In this document: piece by piece, positions 36,015 to 46,669 of the stretch
Layout of the letters: each line of letters starts with the position of its first letter
Numbering within the stretch: position 1 is the first letter of the stretch
Assembly: GCF_001182895.1 (NCBI RefSeq)
Contig: NZ_LFQR01000036.1
Coordinates: forward strand, 1 to 60,595
DNA length: 60,595 nucleotides
Direction: 5' to 3'
DNA from: Frateuria defendens
Lineage (GTDB): Bacteria; Pseudomonadota; Gammaproteobacteria; Xanthomonadales; Rhodanobacteraceae
Position numbers and translations under genes: made by a program
The notes under the pieces: generated by a model
The model's input: the letters and a program-made list of their open reading frames with translations, nothing else
Databases searched by the model: none
Told to the model about the DNA's origin: nothing

Positions 36015-37025
36015 TCAGACCACGCGCGCACGGAGCAGGTCGTGAATGTTGAGCGCGCCGACCACGCGATGGTCGCCGTCCACCACCAGCAGGGCGTGGA
36101 TCTGGTGCTTCTCCATCAGCTGGGCGGCCTCGATGGCCAGCTTGTCGGCGGTGATGGTCTTGGGGCGGTGGGTCATCAGGTCGGCCACGGCGACGCTGCG
36201 CAGGTCCACGGCGTCGTCGTCGAGCGCGCGGCGCAGGTCGCCGTCGGTGAACACGCCGGTCAGGCGGCCTTGTGCATCGACCACCGCGGTCATGCCCAGG
36301 TGCTTGTGGGTCATCTCCACCAGCGCCTCGGCGAGGCTGGCGCCCTGGCCGATGCTGGGGATGCCCGCGCCGGTGTGCATGACGTCGCTGATCCGCAGCA
36401 GCAGGCGCCGGCCCAGGCTGCCGGCAGGGTGGGAGCGGGCGAAGTCCTCCGAGGTGAAGCCGCGCGCCTCGAGCAGGGACACCGCCAGCGCGTCGCCCAT
36501 CACCAGGCAGGCGGTGGTGCTGGTGGTCGGCGCCAGGCCCAGCGGGCAGGCCTCGGCGGCCACGCTCACGTCCAGGTGCACGTTGGCCTGGGTGGCCAGC
36601 GAGGAGCGCGCGTTGCCGGTCATGGCGACCAGCACGGTGCCCTGGCGCTTGAGCACGGGCAGGATGAACAGCAGCTCGTCGGTCTCGCCCGAGTAGGACA
36701 CCGCCAGCACCACGTCCTGCGGCTGGATCATCCCCAGGTCGCCATGGCTGGCCTCGCCCGGGTGCACGAAGAAGGCCGGCGTGCCGGTGGAGGCGAGGGT
36801 GGCGGCGATCTTGCGGCCGATGTGGCCGGACTTGCCCATGCCCGACACCACCACCCGGCCCTGGCAGCCGAGGATGGCGCGGCAGGCTTCCACGAAATCC
36901 CGCCCGATGCGCGGCTCCAGCGCGCGGATCGCGGCGGCCTCGGCGGCGATCACCGTGCGCGCGCTGCGCACCACGGCGTCCGAATCCAGTTCGACGGGGG
37001 CGTGCGGAGCGATGCGTGCGTTCAT
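36015..37025 (-). CDS. kdsD: Arabinose-5-phosphate isomerase KdsD
   Basis: A 336-residue sugar isomerase that converts ribulose-5-phosphate to arabinose-5-phosphate, the first Kdo step. The SIS domain has VVVSGMGKSGHIGRKIAATLASTGTPAFFVHPGEASHGDLGM near 60-100 and SYSGETDELLFI. Two CBS domains fill the C-terminal 120 residues. ATG 37025 has AGGA just upstream. A non-coding 194-bp stretch divides it from the bolA homologue. Confidence 0.94.
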   Translation of the reverse strand: MNARIAPHAPVELDSDAVVRSARTVIAAEAAAIRALEPRIGRDFVEACRAILGCQGRVVVSGMGKSGHIGRKIAATLASTGTPAFFVHPGEASHGDLGMIQPQDVVLAVSYSGETDELLFILPVLKRQGTVLVAMTGNARSSLATQANVHLDVSVAAEACPLGLAPTTSTTACLVMGDALAVSLLEARGFTSEDFARSHPAGSLGRRLLLRISDVMHTGAGIPSIGQGASLAEALVEMTHKHLGMTAVVDAQGRLTGVFTDGDLRRALDDDAVDLRSVAVADLMTHRPKTITADKLAIEAAQLMEKHQIHALLVVDGDHRVVGALNIHDLLRARVV

Positions 37026-37219
37026 GAGTCCTCGTTCTCCATGGGCGATGCCCGGGGCATGCACGCCGCGGCGCCGCGGACGAGCGCGGCATTTCTGTGG
37101 CCGCGGATTTCCATTACCATGACATATTCGCATTTTAACGTCATATCCCGGCGTGTTGGATTCAGTATCCGTTCCGGATGCGGACGCACCGTCGACGACC
37201 CTCCCGATTTGGATACACG
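37026..37219. promoter_or_regulatory. Divergent promoter region kdsD/bolA
   Basis: The centre, about 37100-37160, is clearly AT-richer than its surroundings, with CATGACATATTCGC and TTTTAACGTCATAT. TGAC and GTCA form inverted arms about 24 bp apart. It should hold the promoters of both genes. No specific regulator can be named. Confidence 0.45.
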
Positions 37220-37459
37220 ATGGACGCTGAGCGCATCCAGGCATTGATCGAACAGGGCCTGCCCGGCGCCCGGGCCGAGGTCAGCGGCGACGACGGCGTG
37301 CACTTCGAGGCCACCGTGGTGGCCGGCCAGTTCGCCGGCAAGCTGCCGCTGGCCCGGCACCGGCTGGTCTACGCCACGCTGGGCGACCTGATGGGCGGCG
37401 CGATCCACGCGCTGGCGCTCAAGACCCTGACGCCGGACGAGGCCGGGAATCGGGAATAG
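37220..37459 (+). CDS. BolA family protein (IbaG-like)
   Basis: A 79-residue BolA/IbaG protein with the class II KH-like fold. It has GARAEVSGDDGVHFEATVVAGQF and the RHRLVYATLGDLM segment containing the conserved His that binds Fe-S clusters with monothiol glutaredoxins. It lies directly before murA, as ibaG does in E. coli. The last residues (GNRE) and the TAG stop are encoded by the GGGAATCGGGAATAG repeat that follows, so the tail is repeat-derived. Confidence 0.9.
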   Translation: MDAERIQALIEQGLPGARAEVSGDDGVHFEATVVAGQFAGKLPLARHRLVYATLGDLMGGAIHALALKTLTPDEAGNRE

Positions 37460-37541
37460 GGAGTCGGGAGTCGCAAAAGCGATCCCGCGCCCTCACCGCT
37501 CCGGCTCTTCCCATTCCCTATTTCCCATTCCCGACTCCCTA
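37445..37541. repeat. GGGAATCG/GGGAGTCG inverted array between bolA and murA
   Basis: The left arm GGGAATCGGGAATAGGGAGTC overlaps the end of the bolA gene; the right arm CCCATTCCCTATTTCCCATT ends at the murA start. This is the same family as the array between ptsI and ptsH, with more mismatches. It fills the whole bolA-murA gap, so the murA leader is mostly repeat sequence. Confidence 0.75.
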
Positions 37542-37542
37542 G

Positions 37543-38808
<1,266 letters not shown>

Positions 38809-38827
38809 GCGCATCGGGTGGTTGAAG

Positions 38828-38858
38828 AAAAAAAGGCCGGCGCGATGCCGGCCTTTTT
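38828..38858. terminator. Bidirectional intrinsic terminator after murA
   Basis: GGCCGGC and GCCGGCC form a 7-bp GC stem around GCGAT, flanked by A7 on the left and T5 on the right. It can stop murA transcription and, from the other side, the convergent DUF3108 gene. Confidence 0.9.
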
Positions 38859-38877
38859 CATGTCCCGGTGAAGGGGC

Positions 38878-39591
38878 TCAGGGGCTGCGGTAGCTCACCA
38901 GCTGCAGCTCCAGGTTGCCGCCGTCCTGCTGGGTCAGCTTCACCGGCACCGGGTACTGCCGGGGCACGTACCAGGCGCTGAAGGCGCGGTCGCTGTCGGT
39001 GCGTTCCACGCGCTCGGCCTGGAAGCGGCCGGCCGGCACCTGCACGGACTCGGTGGCGGCCACCTTGAAGTGCTGGTTCTCCACGTTCTTGCGCACGGCC
39101 ACCGGCAGCGAGACTTCCTGCCTGCCGGCGCCGAGCGCGAGGCCCACGGCCAGCGGCGCGCTGTTGCGGTCGACCAGGCCGGGCGCGGTGGGGTAGCGGG
39201 TCGGGCCCTTGCCTTCGTCCACCGTCACCTGCCTGGCGTTCCAGTCCACCGTGACGTGGCGCTGCTTGCTGCGGATGGCGGCGTTCATGCGGTAGTCGTA
39301 GCTCACCGTCTCGGGGGCGCCGCCGTTCCAGCGCAGGCGGGTGGTTTCGCTGGAGCTGGCGCCGAGCGCGGCGGCGAGGCCGGCGGTGCCGCGGGTGGCG
39401 TTGCTGTATTCCCAGTTGCCGTCGCCGAGCGGCTTGAGGCTGACGGTGGCCTCGCCGATCGCCTGGCCGTCCTGGAGCACCTGGTACTGCGCGGTGAACG
39501 GCGCGGGCGCGGTGGCGGCCACGGCCGTGGCGGTGGTGAAGGCCAGCGCGAGGCCGGCGGCGAAGCTGCGCAAACGGGTCGGGGTAGTCAT
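38878..39591 (-). CDS. DUF3108 exported protein
   Basis: A 237-residue protein with a signal peptide (cleavage near ATAVAATA). The mature part is beta-rich, with [41 protein letters not shown] and a C-terminal [31 protein letters not shown], typical of DUF3108. The function is unknown; such proteins are periplasmic or surface-associated. Its position downstream of purN on the same strand is separated by about 70 bp. Confidence 0.85.
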   Translation of the reverse strand: MTTPTRLRSFAAGLALAFTTATAVAATAPAPFTAQYQVLQDGQAIGEATVSLKPLGDGNWEYSNATRGTAGLAAALGASSSETTRLRWNGGAPETVSYDYRMNAAIRSKQRHVTVDWNARQVTVDEGKGPTRYPTAPGLVDRNSAPLAVGLALGAGRQEVSLPVAVRKNVENQHFKVAATESVQVPAGRFQAERVERTDSDRAFSAWYVPRQYPVPVKLTQQDGGNLELQLVSYRSP

Positions 39592-39663
39592 GCGCCCGAG
39601 TCTACGGGAGGAGCCTGAACGGGCCGTGCAGATTCGCGCAAACGCTTACGGAACCCGCCGTGC

Positions 39664-40329
39664 TTACGGAGCGAGCCGGTCGCCGTCGAGGCGCAGCGGC
39701 GCGGGCAGGCGCTCGCCGTCGAGGGCGACGCCGTCGGGCGGCAGCAGGGCCAGGCGCTGCGCCGCGATCAGGCGCACCACGGCGGGCAGCAGCCGGTGTT
39801 CCAGCACCAGCAGGCGCGCGGCGAGGCGGTGCTCGTCGTCGCCGGGCTCGATCGGCAGCCGCGCCTGGGCGATCACCGGACCGCCGTCGAGTTCGGCGGT
39901 GACGTAGTGCACGCTGGCGCCATGCTCGGGGTCGCCGGCTTCCAGTGCGCGGCGGTGCGTGTGCAGGCCGCGGTACTTGGGCAGCAGCGAGGGGTGGATG
40001 TTGATCATCCGGCCCACCCACGGCGCCAATGCCTCGCCGTCGAGGATGCGCATGAAGCCGGCCAGCACCAGCAGGTCCGCGCCGCTGGCGGCGAGGCGCG
40101 CGAACAGGTCGAGGTCGAAGTCGCGCCGGCTCGGGTAGCTGCGCGGGTCGAGCGCCAGCGAGGGCACGCCGGCGGCCTCGGCCAGGCGCAGCGCGCCCGC
40201 CTCGGCCTTGTCGCTGGCCACCAGCACGAACTCCACCGGCAGCTCGCCGCGCGCGTGCGCGTCGAGCAGCGCGGCGAGGTTGCTGCCGCGGCCGGAGGCG
40301 AGGAGGGCGATGCGCAGGGGTGGGCTCAT
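39664..40329 (-). CDS. purN: Phosphoribosylglycinamide formyltransferase PurN
   Basis: A 221-residue enzyme that transfers a formyl group from 10-formyl-THF to GAR in purine synthesis. It has IALLASGRGSNLAALL at the N-terminus. The catalytic Asn and His are in MINIHPSLLPKYRGLHTH and the catalytic Asp in TAELDGGPVI. ATG 40329 (MSPPLR) is preferred over the longer frame. It follows purM on the same strand, with a 168-bp repeat-bearing gap. Confidence 0.95.
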   Translation of the reverse strand: MSPPLRIALLASGRGSNLAALLDAHARGELPVEFVLVASDKAEAGALRLAEAAGVPSLALDPRSYPSRRDFDLDLFARLAASGADLLVLAGFMRILDGEALAPWVGRMINIHPSLLPKYRGLHTHRRALEAGDPEHGASVHYVTAELDGGPVIAQARLPIEPGDDEHRLAARLLVLEHRLLPAVVRLIAAQRLALLPPDGVALDGERLPAPLRLDGDRLAP

Positions 40330-40357
40330 GGGTGTTCGAGCGTCGACTTGGGGTGGA

Positions 40358-40464
40358 TCGTCATCCCGGCGCAGGCCGGGAGCCCGGGGCGTGGGCATGC
40401 GGATGCCGCGTGCTTCGCAGGGCGCGGCTTCGCAGAACCCGGCCTCTGCGCCGGGACGACGGCA
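40358..40464. repeat. GTCATCCCGGCG inverted repeat between purM and purN
   Basis: CGTCATCCCGGCGCAGGCCGGG at the left faces CTCTGCGCCGGGACGACGG at the right, an inverted pair resembling the common CGTCATTCCCGCG-type repeats of proteobacteria. It sits inside the purM-purN transcript and could affect the ratio of the two products. Confidence 0.55.
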
Positions 40465-40497
40465 AGGCCGGACGCGGTGCTTCGGCGCGCGAGGGCT

Positions 40498-41526
40498 TCA
40501 GCCGATGTGCACGCGCTCCCCGTCCTGCGCCGCCGCCACCTCGCCGATCACCCGCGAGGCCAGGCCGTGCTGCGCGAGCAGGTCGGCGGCGGCGGCCACC
40601 GCGGTGGCCGGCAGGATCACGGTGAAGCCGATGCCGCAGTTGAAGGTGCGCCACATTTCCTCGCGCGGCACCTTGCCCTCGCGCATCAGCCAGTCGAACA
40701 CCGGCGGCAGTTCGAGGGCGGCGGCGTCGAGCGCGAGGCCCAGGCCCTGCGGCACCACGCGGATGATGTTCTCCTTCAGGCCGCCGCCGGTGATGTGGGC
40801 CATGCCGTGCACGGGCGTGGCCTTCAGCAGCGCCAGCATCGGCTTGACGTAGATGGTGGTGGGCGCCATCAGCGCGTCGGCCAGCGTGGTGCCGCCGAGG
40901 TCGAGGTCCAGCGGGCTGCCGGCGCGCTCGAGGATCTTGCGGATCAGCGAATAGCCGTTGGAATGAGGGCCGCTGGCGGCCACGCCGAGGATCACGTCGC
41001 CGGCCACGATGGCCTCGCCGGAGAGCAACTGCGATTTCTCCACCGCGCCCACCGTGAAGCCGGCCAGGTCGTACTCGCCCGGCGGGTACATGTCGGGCAT
41101 CTCGGCCGTCTCGCCGCCGATCAGCGCGCAGCCGGCCAGCTCGCAGCCCCTGGCGATGCCGCCGACCACGGCCACCGTGGTGTCCACGTCCAGCTTGCCG
41201 GTGGCGAAGTAGTCGAGGAAGAACAGCGGCTCGGCGCCCTGCACCAGCACGTCGTTCACGCACATGCCCACCAGGTCGATGCCGATGGTGTCGTGGCGGC
41301 CGAGCTGCTGGGCCAGCTTGAGCTTGGTGCCCACGCCGTCGGTGCCGGAGACCAGCACCGGCTCCCGGTAGCGGCCGGCGAGGTCGAACAGGCCGCCGAA
41401 GCCGCCCAGGCCGCCCATCACTTCCGGGCGGAAGGTGCGCTTGACCAGCGGCTTGATGCGTTCGACCACGGCGTTGCCGGCGTCGATGTCCACGCCGGCG
41501 GCGCGGTAGGTGAGGGCGTCGGACAT
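40498..41526 (-). CDS. purM: Phosphoribosylformylglycinamidine cyclo-ligase PurM
   Basis: A 342-residue AIR synthetase. It has [24 protein letters not shown] at the N-terminus, [15 protein letters not shown] near 65, and [23 protein letters not shown] near 140, all family hallmarks. ATG 41526 is chosen; upstream sequence is not conserved. It is divergent from the DUF2066 gene, the usual gammaproteobacterial arrangement. Confidence 0.96.
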   Translation of the reverse strand: MSDALTYRAAGVDIDAGNAVVERIKPLVKRTFRPEVMGGLGGFGGLFDLAGRYREPVLVSGTDGVGTKLKLAQQLGRHDTIGIDLVGMCVNDVLVQGAEPLFFLDYFATGKLDVDTTVAVVGGIARGCELAGCALIGGETAEMPDMYPPGEYDLAGFTVGAVEKSQLLSGEAIVAGDVILGVAASGPHSNGYSLIRKILERAGSPLDLDLGGTTLADALMAPTTIYVKPMLALLKATPVHGMAHITGGGLKENIIRVVPQGLGLALDAAALELPPVFDWLMREGKVPREEMWRTFNCGIGFTVILPATAVAAAADLLAQHGLASRVIGEVAAAQDGERVHIG

Positions 41527-41672
41527 GGCGGATCCGGCTGGATGGAAACGATGAAGTTTACCGCATGTCGCCGTGTTGCGGCCGGCCGCGCCGTGTCGCA
41601 CGGCCATCCGGCATGGACGCTGCCGGGCGGATTGGGCAGACTTCGTCATCCGCTTTCCCCACGGACGACCCC

Positions 41673-42659
41673 ATGCCCATGCGCCTGCCCCGCCTGCTGC
41701 TCGCCCTGCTCGTGCTGGGCCTCGCCGTCGTCGCGCCGCTCCACGCGCAGGGGCAGTCCTCGCCGTACACGGTGATCCTGCCCGTCACCGACACCAGCGA
41801 GGCGCAGCGCGATGCGGCCTTCGCCGACGGCCTCGCCCAGGTGCTGGCGCGGGTGGCCGGCGGCCAGGACCTGCGCAGCAAGCCCGGCTATGCGGACGCC
41901 CTGAAGGGGGCGCCCGGCATGGTGCAGCAGTACCAGTACCAGCGCGCCGGCACGGGGCTGGCGCTGCAGGCGAGCTTCGACCAGGGCGCGGTGCGGCAAT
42001 TGATCGCCAAGCTCGGCGTGGCCGGCGCCGGCGCCAAGCCGCCGGTGCTGGCGGTGGTGCAGGGCAGCGACGAGGGCGTGCTCGGCCGCGATTCGCTCGA
42101 AGCGCTGGCCCAGGCCGTCGCCGCGCGCGGCGGCACCGTGGTCTATCCCGACCCGGCTCGCGCGCCGGATGCGAAGAAGCTCGCCGCGGGCGACCCGGCC
42201 ACGCTGGCCGCGGTCACCCAGCAGTACAAGACCGGCCTGATCCTGGTCGGCAAGCTGCAGGGCGGCAGCGGCGACTGGACCCTGGTCTCGGGTGGCCAGC
42301 CGCAGCACTGGACCGCGCAGGGCGTGAGCGAGGACGCGATGCTCGCCGACGCCGGCAACGCCCTGGCCGACCGCCTCGGCAGGCAGCTCAACGTGATCGG
42401 CAGCACCGTCAACGACGGCAAGCTCTGGGTGGGCGACCTGCGCTCGGCCATGGACTACGCCGCGCTGCTCTCCACGCTGCGCGCCGACCCCACCGTGCGC
42501 CAGGTCACCACCCTGTCCGCGCAGGACGACGGCATGCTGTTCGCGGTGAAGGCCAGCGTGCCGCTGCCGGTGCTGGCCGCGAACCTCGCCGCGGGCGGCC
42601 GCGCCATCCAGGGCGGCAAGCGCGACGGCGCCGACGCCAGCCTGCGCTGGCTGCACTGA
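41673..42659 (+). CDS. DUF2066 exported protein
   Basis: A 328-residue protein of unknown function. The signal peptide ([23 protein letters not shown]) comes first. The conserved opening of the family follows: [30 protein letters not shown]. It sits between purM and perM-hda, the standard place for DUF2066 in this group. ATG 41673 or 41679 may be used; both precede the signal peptide. Confidence 0.88.
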   Translation: MPMRLPRLLLALLVLGLAVVAPLHAQGQSSPYTVILPVTDTSEAQRDAAFADGLAQVLARVAGGQDLRSKPGYADALKGAPGMVQQYQYQRAGTGLALQASFDQGAVRQLIAKLGVAGAGAKPPVLAVVQGSDEGVLGRDSLEALAQAVAARGGTVVYPDPARAPDAKKLAAGDPATLAAVTQQYKTGLILVGKLQGGSGDWTLVSGGQPQHWTAQGVSEDAMLADAGNALADRLGRQLNVIGSTVNDGKLWVGDLRSAMDYAALLSTLRADPTVRQVTTLSAQDDGMLFAVKASVPLPVLAANLAAGGRAIQGGKRDGADASLRWLH

Positions 42660-42798
42660 GCGTCGCAATGGGAGTGCCCAACGATTTCGCGCACACCGGC
42701 GCGCGCCGCCCTTATGCGAAGCCTTCGCACGCCGCCGCCCATGCTCGTCCGGACCGCCCGATGAATGCCCGGAGCCCGCTTTCCGCCGAGGTGCCCGC

Positions 42799-43956
42799 AT
42801 GACCCAGGACAACTCCCGGCGCTGGCAACTGCTGGCGATCATCGCCGTCTTCGGCTTCCTGGTCTGGCTGCTCGCGCCGGTGCTGATGCCCTTCGCGGTC
42901 GCCGGCATGTTCGCCTACCTCGGCGACCCGCTGGCCGACCGGCTCGAGCGCCTTGGCCTCGGCCGCACGCTGGCGGTGAGCATCGTGTTCGTGGTGCTGG
43001 CGTTGGTGCTGGTGGGCGCGCTGCTGCTGCTGGTGCCGCTGATCTCGCACCAGGTCGAGAACCTCCTCGCCAACCTGCCGCGCTACGCCGACTGGGCGCA
43101 GCACACGGCGCTGCCGTGGATCCAGGCCAAGCTGCACCTGGACGCGGACTTCTTCGATCCCCAGCGCCTGATGGCGACGGTGCGCGAGCACCTGGGCTCG
43201 ATCGGCAACGTGGCCACCGTGGTGCTGGGCAAGCTCTCGCGCTCCTCGGTGGGCGTGGTGATGTGGCTCAGCAATCTGGTGCTGATCCCGGTGGTGGCGT
43301 TCTACCTGCTGCGCGACTGGGACCGCATGGTGGCCTACATCGACCGCGTCCTGCCGCGCCCGCTCGAGCCCACCGTCGCCCACCTCGCGCGCGAGGCCGA
43401 CAGCGTGCTCGGCGCCTTCGTGCGCGGCCAGTTGCTGGTGATGGTGGCGCTGGGCGTGTTCTACGGCGCCGGGCTCGCCCTGGTGGGGCTGTCGGTGGGT
43501 CCGCTGATCGGCATGGTCGCCGGCCTGCTGAGCTTCGTGCCCTACCTGGGCTTCATCGCCGGCTTCGCCGCCGCGATCATCGCCGTGCTGGTGCAGTACG
43601 GCGACTGGACCCACCTGCTACTGGTGTGCGGCGTGTTCGCCATCGGCCAACTGCTCGAAGGCTACGTGCTGGTGCCCAAGCTGGTGGGCGACAAGATCGG
43701 CCTGCATCCGGTGGCGGTGATGTTCGCGGTGCTGGCCGGCGGCTACCTGTTCGGCTTCCTCGGCGTGCTGCTCGCGCTGCCCGCCGCCTCGGTGATCCTG
43801 GTGCTGCTGCGCTATCTGCTGGAGCGCTACCGCGTGAGCGACCTCTACACCGGGACGGGGCCGGAGGAGCCGACGATCACCGAAGTGGACCTCGCCGTGC
43901 GCAAGGACGGCGAGGTCGACGTGACCACCAAGCAGGACGATTCCGACCGGCCATGA
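42799..43956 (+). CDS. perM: AI-2E family transporter (PerM-like)
   Basis: A 385-residue membrane protein with about eight helices. The C-terminal cluster shows GLLSFVPYLGFIAGFAAAIIAVL and GQLLEGYVLVPKLVGDKIGLHPVAVMFAVLAGG, typical of the family. Members have been linked to AI-2 export or Na+/H+ exchange; the substrate here is unknown. It overlaps hda by four bases (ATGA). Confidence 0.92.
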   Translation: MTQDNSRRWQLLAIIAVFGFLVWLLAPVLMPFAVAGMFAYLGDPLADRLERLGLGRTLAVSIVFVVLALVLVGALLLLVPLISHQVENLLANLPRYADWAQHTALPWIQAKLHLDADFFDPQRLMATVREHLGSIGNVATVVLGKLSRSSVGVVMWLSNLVLIPVVAFYLLRDWDRMVAYIDRVLPRPLEPTVAHLAREADSVLGAFVRGQLLVMVALGVFYGAGLALVGLSVGPLIGMVAGLLSFVPYLGFIAGFAAAIIAVLVQYGDWTHLLLVCGVFAIGQLLEGYVLVPKLVGDKIGLHPVAVMFAVLAGGYLFGFLGVLLALPAASVILVLLRYLLERYRVSDLYTGTGPEEPTITEVDLAVRKDGEVDVTTKQDDSDRP

Positions 43957-44660
43957 TCCCGCAATTGCCGCTCGCCCTGCGCTGGCCGCGCCGCCAGCGC
44001 TTCGAACATTTCCACGCCGGCGTCAACGCCGACGCGCTGGCCGCCGTGCAGGCGCTGGCGCTCGAACCCGGCGCGCCCTGGGTGTACCTGCACGGCCCGG
44101 CCGGCAGCGGCCGCACGCACCTGCTGATCGCCGCCTGCCAGGCCGCCAGCGCCATCGGCCGGCGCGTGCAGTACCTGCCGCTGGCCTCCCTGGCCGACCG
44201 CCCCGCCGCCATCCGCGGCGTGGCCGGCAGCGAGCTGCTGGCGCTGGACGACCTCGGCGCCATCGCGGGCGAGCGCGAGGCCGAGCACGCCCTGTTCGAC
44301 CTCTACAACCAGACCCGCGCGGAGGGCGGCGCCCTGCTGTTCGCCGCCGACGCCATCCCCACCCAGCTCGGTCTCGGCCTGCCCGACCTGCGCTCGCGCC
44401 TGGGCGCCTGCACCCAGTTCGCGCTCAAGCCGCTGGACGACGCCGAGCGGCGCGACGTGCTCAAGACCCAGGCGGCGGCCCGCGGCATCGAGCTGGACGA
44501 CACCGTGCTCGACTGGCTGTTCGCCCGCTACGCCCGCGACCTCGGCGCGCTGCTCGACCTGCTCGACAAGCTCGACCAGGCCTCGCTGGCGGCGCAGCGG
44601 CGGATCACGGTGCCGTTTTTGCGGGGGTTCCTGCGCGAGGCGGGGCAGGCGGAATCCTGA
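43953..44660 (+). CDS. hda: DnaA regulatory inactivator Hda
   Basis: A 235-residue AAA+ DnaA homologue that promotes DnaA-ATP hydrolysis with the beta clamp. The N-terminal IPQLPLALRWP contains the clamp-binding QLPLAL motif. The P-loop reads GPAGSGRTHLL, with Arg in place of the usual Lys, as also in E. coli Hda. Sensor and lid regions follow (LARYARDLGALLDLLDKLD). It is coupled to perM by an ATGA overlap. Confidence 0.94.
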   Translation: MIPQLPLALRWPRRQRFEHFHAGVNADALAAVQALALEPGAPWVYLHGPAGSGRTHLLIAACQAASAIGRRVQYLPLASLADRPAAIRGVAGSELLALDDLGAIAGEREAEHALFDLYNQTRAEGGALLFAADAIPTQLGLGLPDLRSRLGACTQFALKPLDDAERRDVLKTQAAARGIELDDTVLDWLFARYARDLGALLDLLDKLDQASLAAQRRITVPFLRGFLREAGQAES

Positions 44661-44675
44661 GGCGGGTTGCCTTCT

Positions 44676-44756
44676 GTCGGCGCACCTGCACGCGACCGTG
44701 GCGTTGGGATGTGATCGCTGCGCAGGTTTTGTCGCGCGCAGGCGCGCTCTTGCAAG
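44676..44756. repeat. Decayed REP pair downstream of hda
   Basis: TTTTGTCGCGCGCAGGCGCGCTCTTGCA on the right and CGCACCTGCACGCGACCGTGGCGTT on the left match the layout of the GTAGGAGC REP pairs at 24335 and 47448 in reverse. The outer GTAGGAG ends have decayed. The 280-bp gap otherwise shows nothing clear except the GGGAGGA ribosome site of the next gene. Confidence 0.6.
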
Positions 44757-44940
44757 AACCAAAGATCAGCCTCTGGCGCCCTGTGAAGGAGCCGCCCGAC
44801 GGCCGGGCAGGCGTGCCTGCTGTGACGACGTGACGCCGGGAGTGGTGGCGGGGATACACTGCGTGCCGCAGGCGCTTTCTCGTACGCGGCCGACGCCGCT
44901 TCCGCAGACGGGCCGATCCCCGGGATCGGGAGGAACTGCC

Positions 44941-45330
44941 ATGACGATCCAGCTCGATCACCTCATGGTGCCGTCCCGCGACAAGTTCGCCGCGGCGAAG
45001 CTCCTGGCCGACCTGTTCGGCGTGGCGTGGTCGGAGGGCGGCATCGGACCGTTCTGCCCCGTGTACGTCAACGACGGCCTGACCCTCGACTTCGACCAGG
45101 CCACCGAACCGTTCCCGCCGTGCCACTACTGCTTCCGCGTGGAGGAAGCCGAGTTCGACGCCATTCTCGGACGGATCGGGGCCGCCGGCATCCGCTACCG
45201 CAGCACGCCGCTCGGGCCGGCCGACATGCAGATCAACACCCGGCACGGCGGCCGCATCGTCTACTGGAGCGAGCCCGACGGGCACATCTGGGAACTGCTG
45301 ACGGTCAGCTATGCGCGCAGGGCGGGGTGA
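44941..45330 (+). CDS. VOC-superfamily (glyoxalase/dioxygenase-like) protein
   Basis: A 129-residue single-domain protein of the vicinal-oxygen-chelate fold. It opens IQLDHLMVPSRDKFAAAKLLADLFGV and ends GGRIVYWSEPDGHIWELLTVSY. A His near the start and the Glu of HIWELL could bind a metal. The substrate is unknown. A strong GGAGGA precedes the ATG. It is convergent with suhB. Confidence 0.88.
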   Translation: MTIQLDHLMVPSRDKFAAAKLLADLFGVAWSEGGIGPFCPVYVNDGLTLDFDQATEPFPPCHYCFRVEEAEFDAILGRIGAAGIRYRSTPLGPADMQINTRHGGRIVYWSEPDGHIWELLTVSYARRAG

Positions 45331-45481
45331 TGGCGGGCGCGCGGCGCACGGCGGAGGGTGCGAGGGCCGCGTTCATCCATACTCGATATGGACTTCCGGC
45401 CATCGCTCCGCATAGCGCTTCTGCACGATGCGCTGGCTCCCGTGCGGTGCGTGCCCGGCTCCTGCGCCGGCAAAGGGCCGG

Positions 45482-45513
45482 CCGGAACGACGAAGGCGCC
45501 TTCGTCGTTCCGG
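45482..45513. terminator. Perfect 32-bp palindrome between convergent genes
   Basis: CCGGAACGACGAAGGC is followed at once by its exact reverse complement GCCTTCGTCGTTCCGG. It lies in the 194-bp gap between the convergent VOC and suhB genes, 12 bases from the suhB stop. It has no U-tract, so it may be a Rho-type or bidirectional terminator, or a protein site. Confidence 0.55.
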
Positions 45514-45524
45514 TCATGGCAGGC

Positions 45525-46328
45525 TCAGGCCTTGAGCAGCGCCGGCGTCGCCTGTTCGCCGATGGCGTCCAGCAGCGCCTTTGTCACGTGCAGGTTGCCG
45601 GCGACGAGGTTGCCGCTCACCGGCAGGCCGTCGCGGCCGGCGAAGTCGCAGTAGCGGCCGCCCGCCTCGTGCACCAGCAGGGCGCCGGCGGCCATGTCCC
45701 AGGGCTTGAGGCCGATCTCGAAGTAGCCGTCGTAGCGGCCGGCGGCGACGTAGGCCAGGTCGAGCGCGGCGGAGCCGGAGCGGCGGATGTCCTCGGCCTG
45801 GCCGAGCAGGGCGCGGGTCATGCCGAGCTGCGCGTCCAGGTGTTCGCGCTGGCGGTAGGGGAAGCCGGTGGCGATCATCGCGCCGCCCAGCGAGTCGCGC
45901 TTGCCGACGCGGATGCGGCGGTCGTTGAGGTAGGCGCCGTCGCCCTTGCTGGCGGTGTACAGCTCGTCGCGCAGCGGGTCGTAGACCACGCCGTGCGTGG
46001 GCACGCCCTTCTCGCACAGGGCGATGGAGACGCAGAAATGCGGGATGCCGCGCAGGTAGTTGTGGGTGCCGTCGAGCGGGTCCACCATCCAGGTGAACGG
46101 GCTCTTGCCGATGGCGCCGCCTTCCTCGGCGAGGATGGCGTGGGTGGGGTAGGCGCGGCGCAGCTCCTTGACGATCTCGGCCTCGGCGAGGCGGTCGACT
46201 TCGGAGGCGAAGTCCATGCGCTGCTTCTCGACGACGTTGAGGCCGTCGATGCGGTTCATGTAGCGCAGGATCACGTGGCCTGCGGAGCGCGCGGCGCGCG
46301 CCGCGATGGTGACGGCGGGTCTTGGCAT
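45525..46328 (-). CDS. suhB: Inositol-1-monophosphatase family protein SuhB
   Basis: A 267-residue Mg-dependent phosphatase; in E. coli SuhB also joins rRNA antitermination complexes. Metal-site motifs are AEEGGAIG near residue 68, [19 protein letters not shown] near 83-101, and [17 protein letters not shown] near 210. The length matches SuhB. It is divergent from trmJ, as in many gammaproteobacteria. Confidence 0.94.
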   Translation of the reverse strand: MPRPAVTIAARAARSAGHVILRYMNRIDGLNVVEKQRMDFASEVDRLAEAEIVKELRRAYPTHAILAEEGGAIGKSPFTWMVDPLDGTHNYLRGIPHFCVSIALCEKGVPTHGVVYDPLRDELYTASKGDGAYLNDRRIRVGKRDSLGGAMIATGFPYRQREHLDAQLGMTRALLGQAEDIRRSGSAALDLAYVAAGRYDGYFEIGLKPWDMAAGALLVHEAGGRYCDFAGRDGLPVSGNLVAGNLHVTKALLDAIGEQATPALLKA

Positions 46329-46669
46329 GGCTTCGGCTTGGGAAAAAGAACGGGGTCGCGGCCGGCGATTCTAGCAGAGGCGGTGTGGCGAGGCATGGGG
46401 CGGCAAGGCCGCAAAGCGCGGCGGGGCGCCGCTTGCGGGTGTTTCACGGTGACGCAGGGCGACCGGGGCGCGAAAAAGGCGGAGGCCGGATGCCTCGCAT
46501 GCGTCGCCGGACCGGATGCCGGCCTGCGCCGCGAGGCGGGTGGTTGGCGTGGCGATGCAGGGCAGGGGCGGCGCGCGGCGGGGCTTGATGGTGGGGCGGG
46601 CATCGCGGTGGGGCGCCCGTGGAGCATCGACTATGCTTGTCGGCCCCTCCTCGCTCCCTTGCGCTGCCC

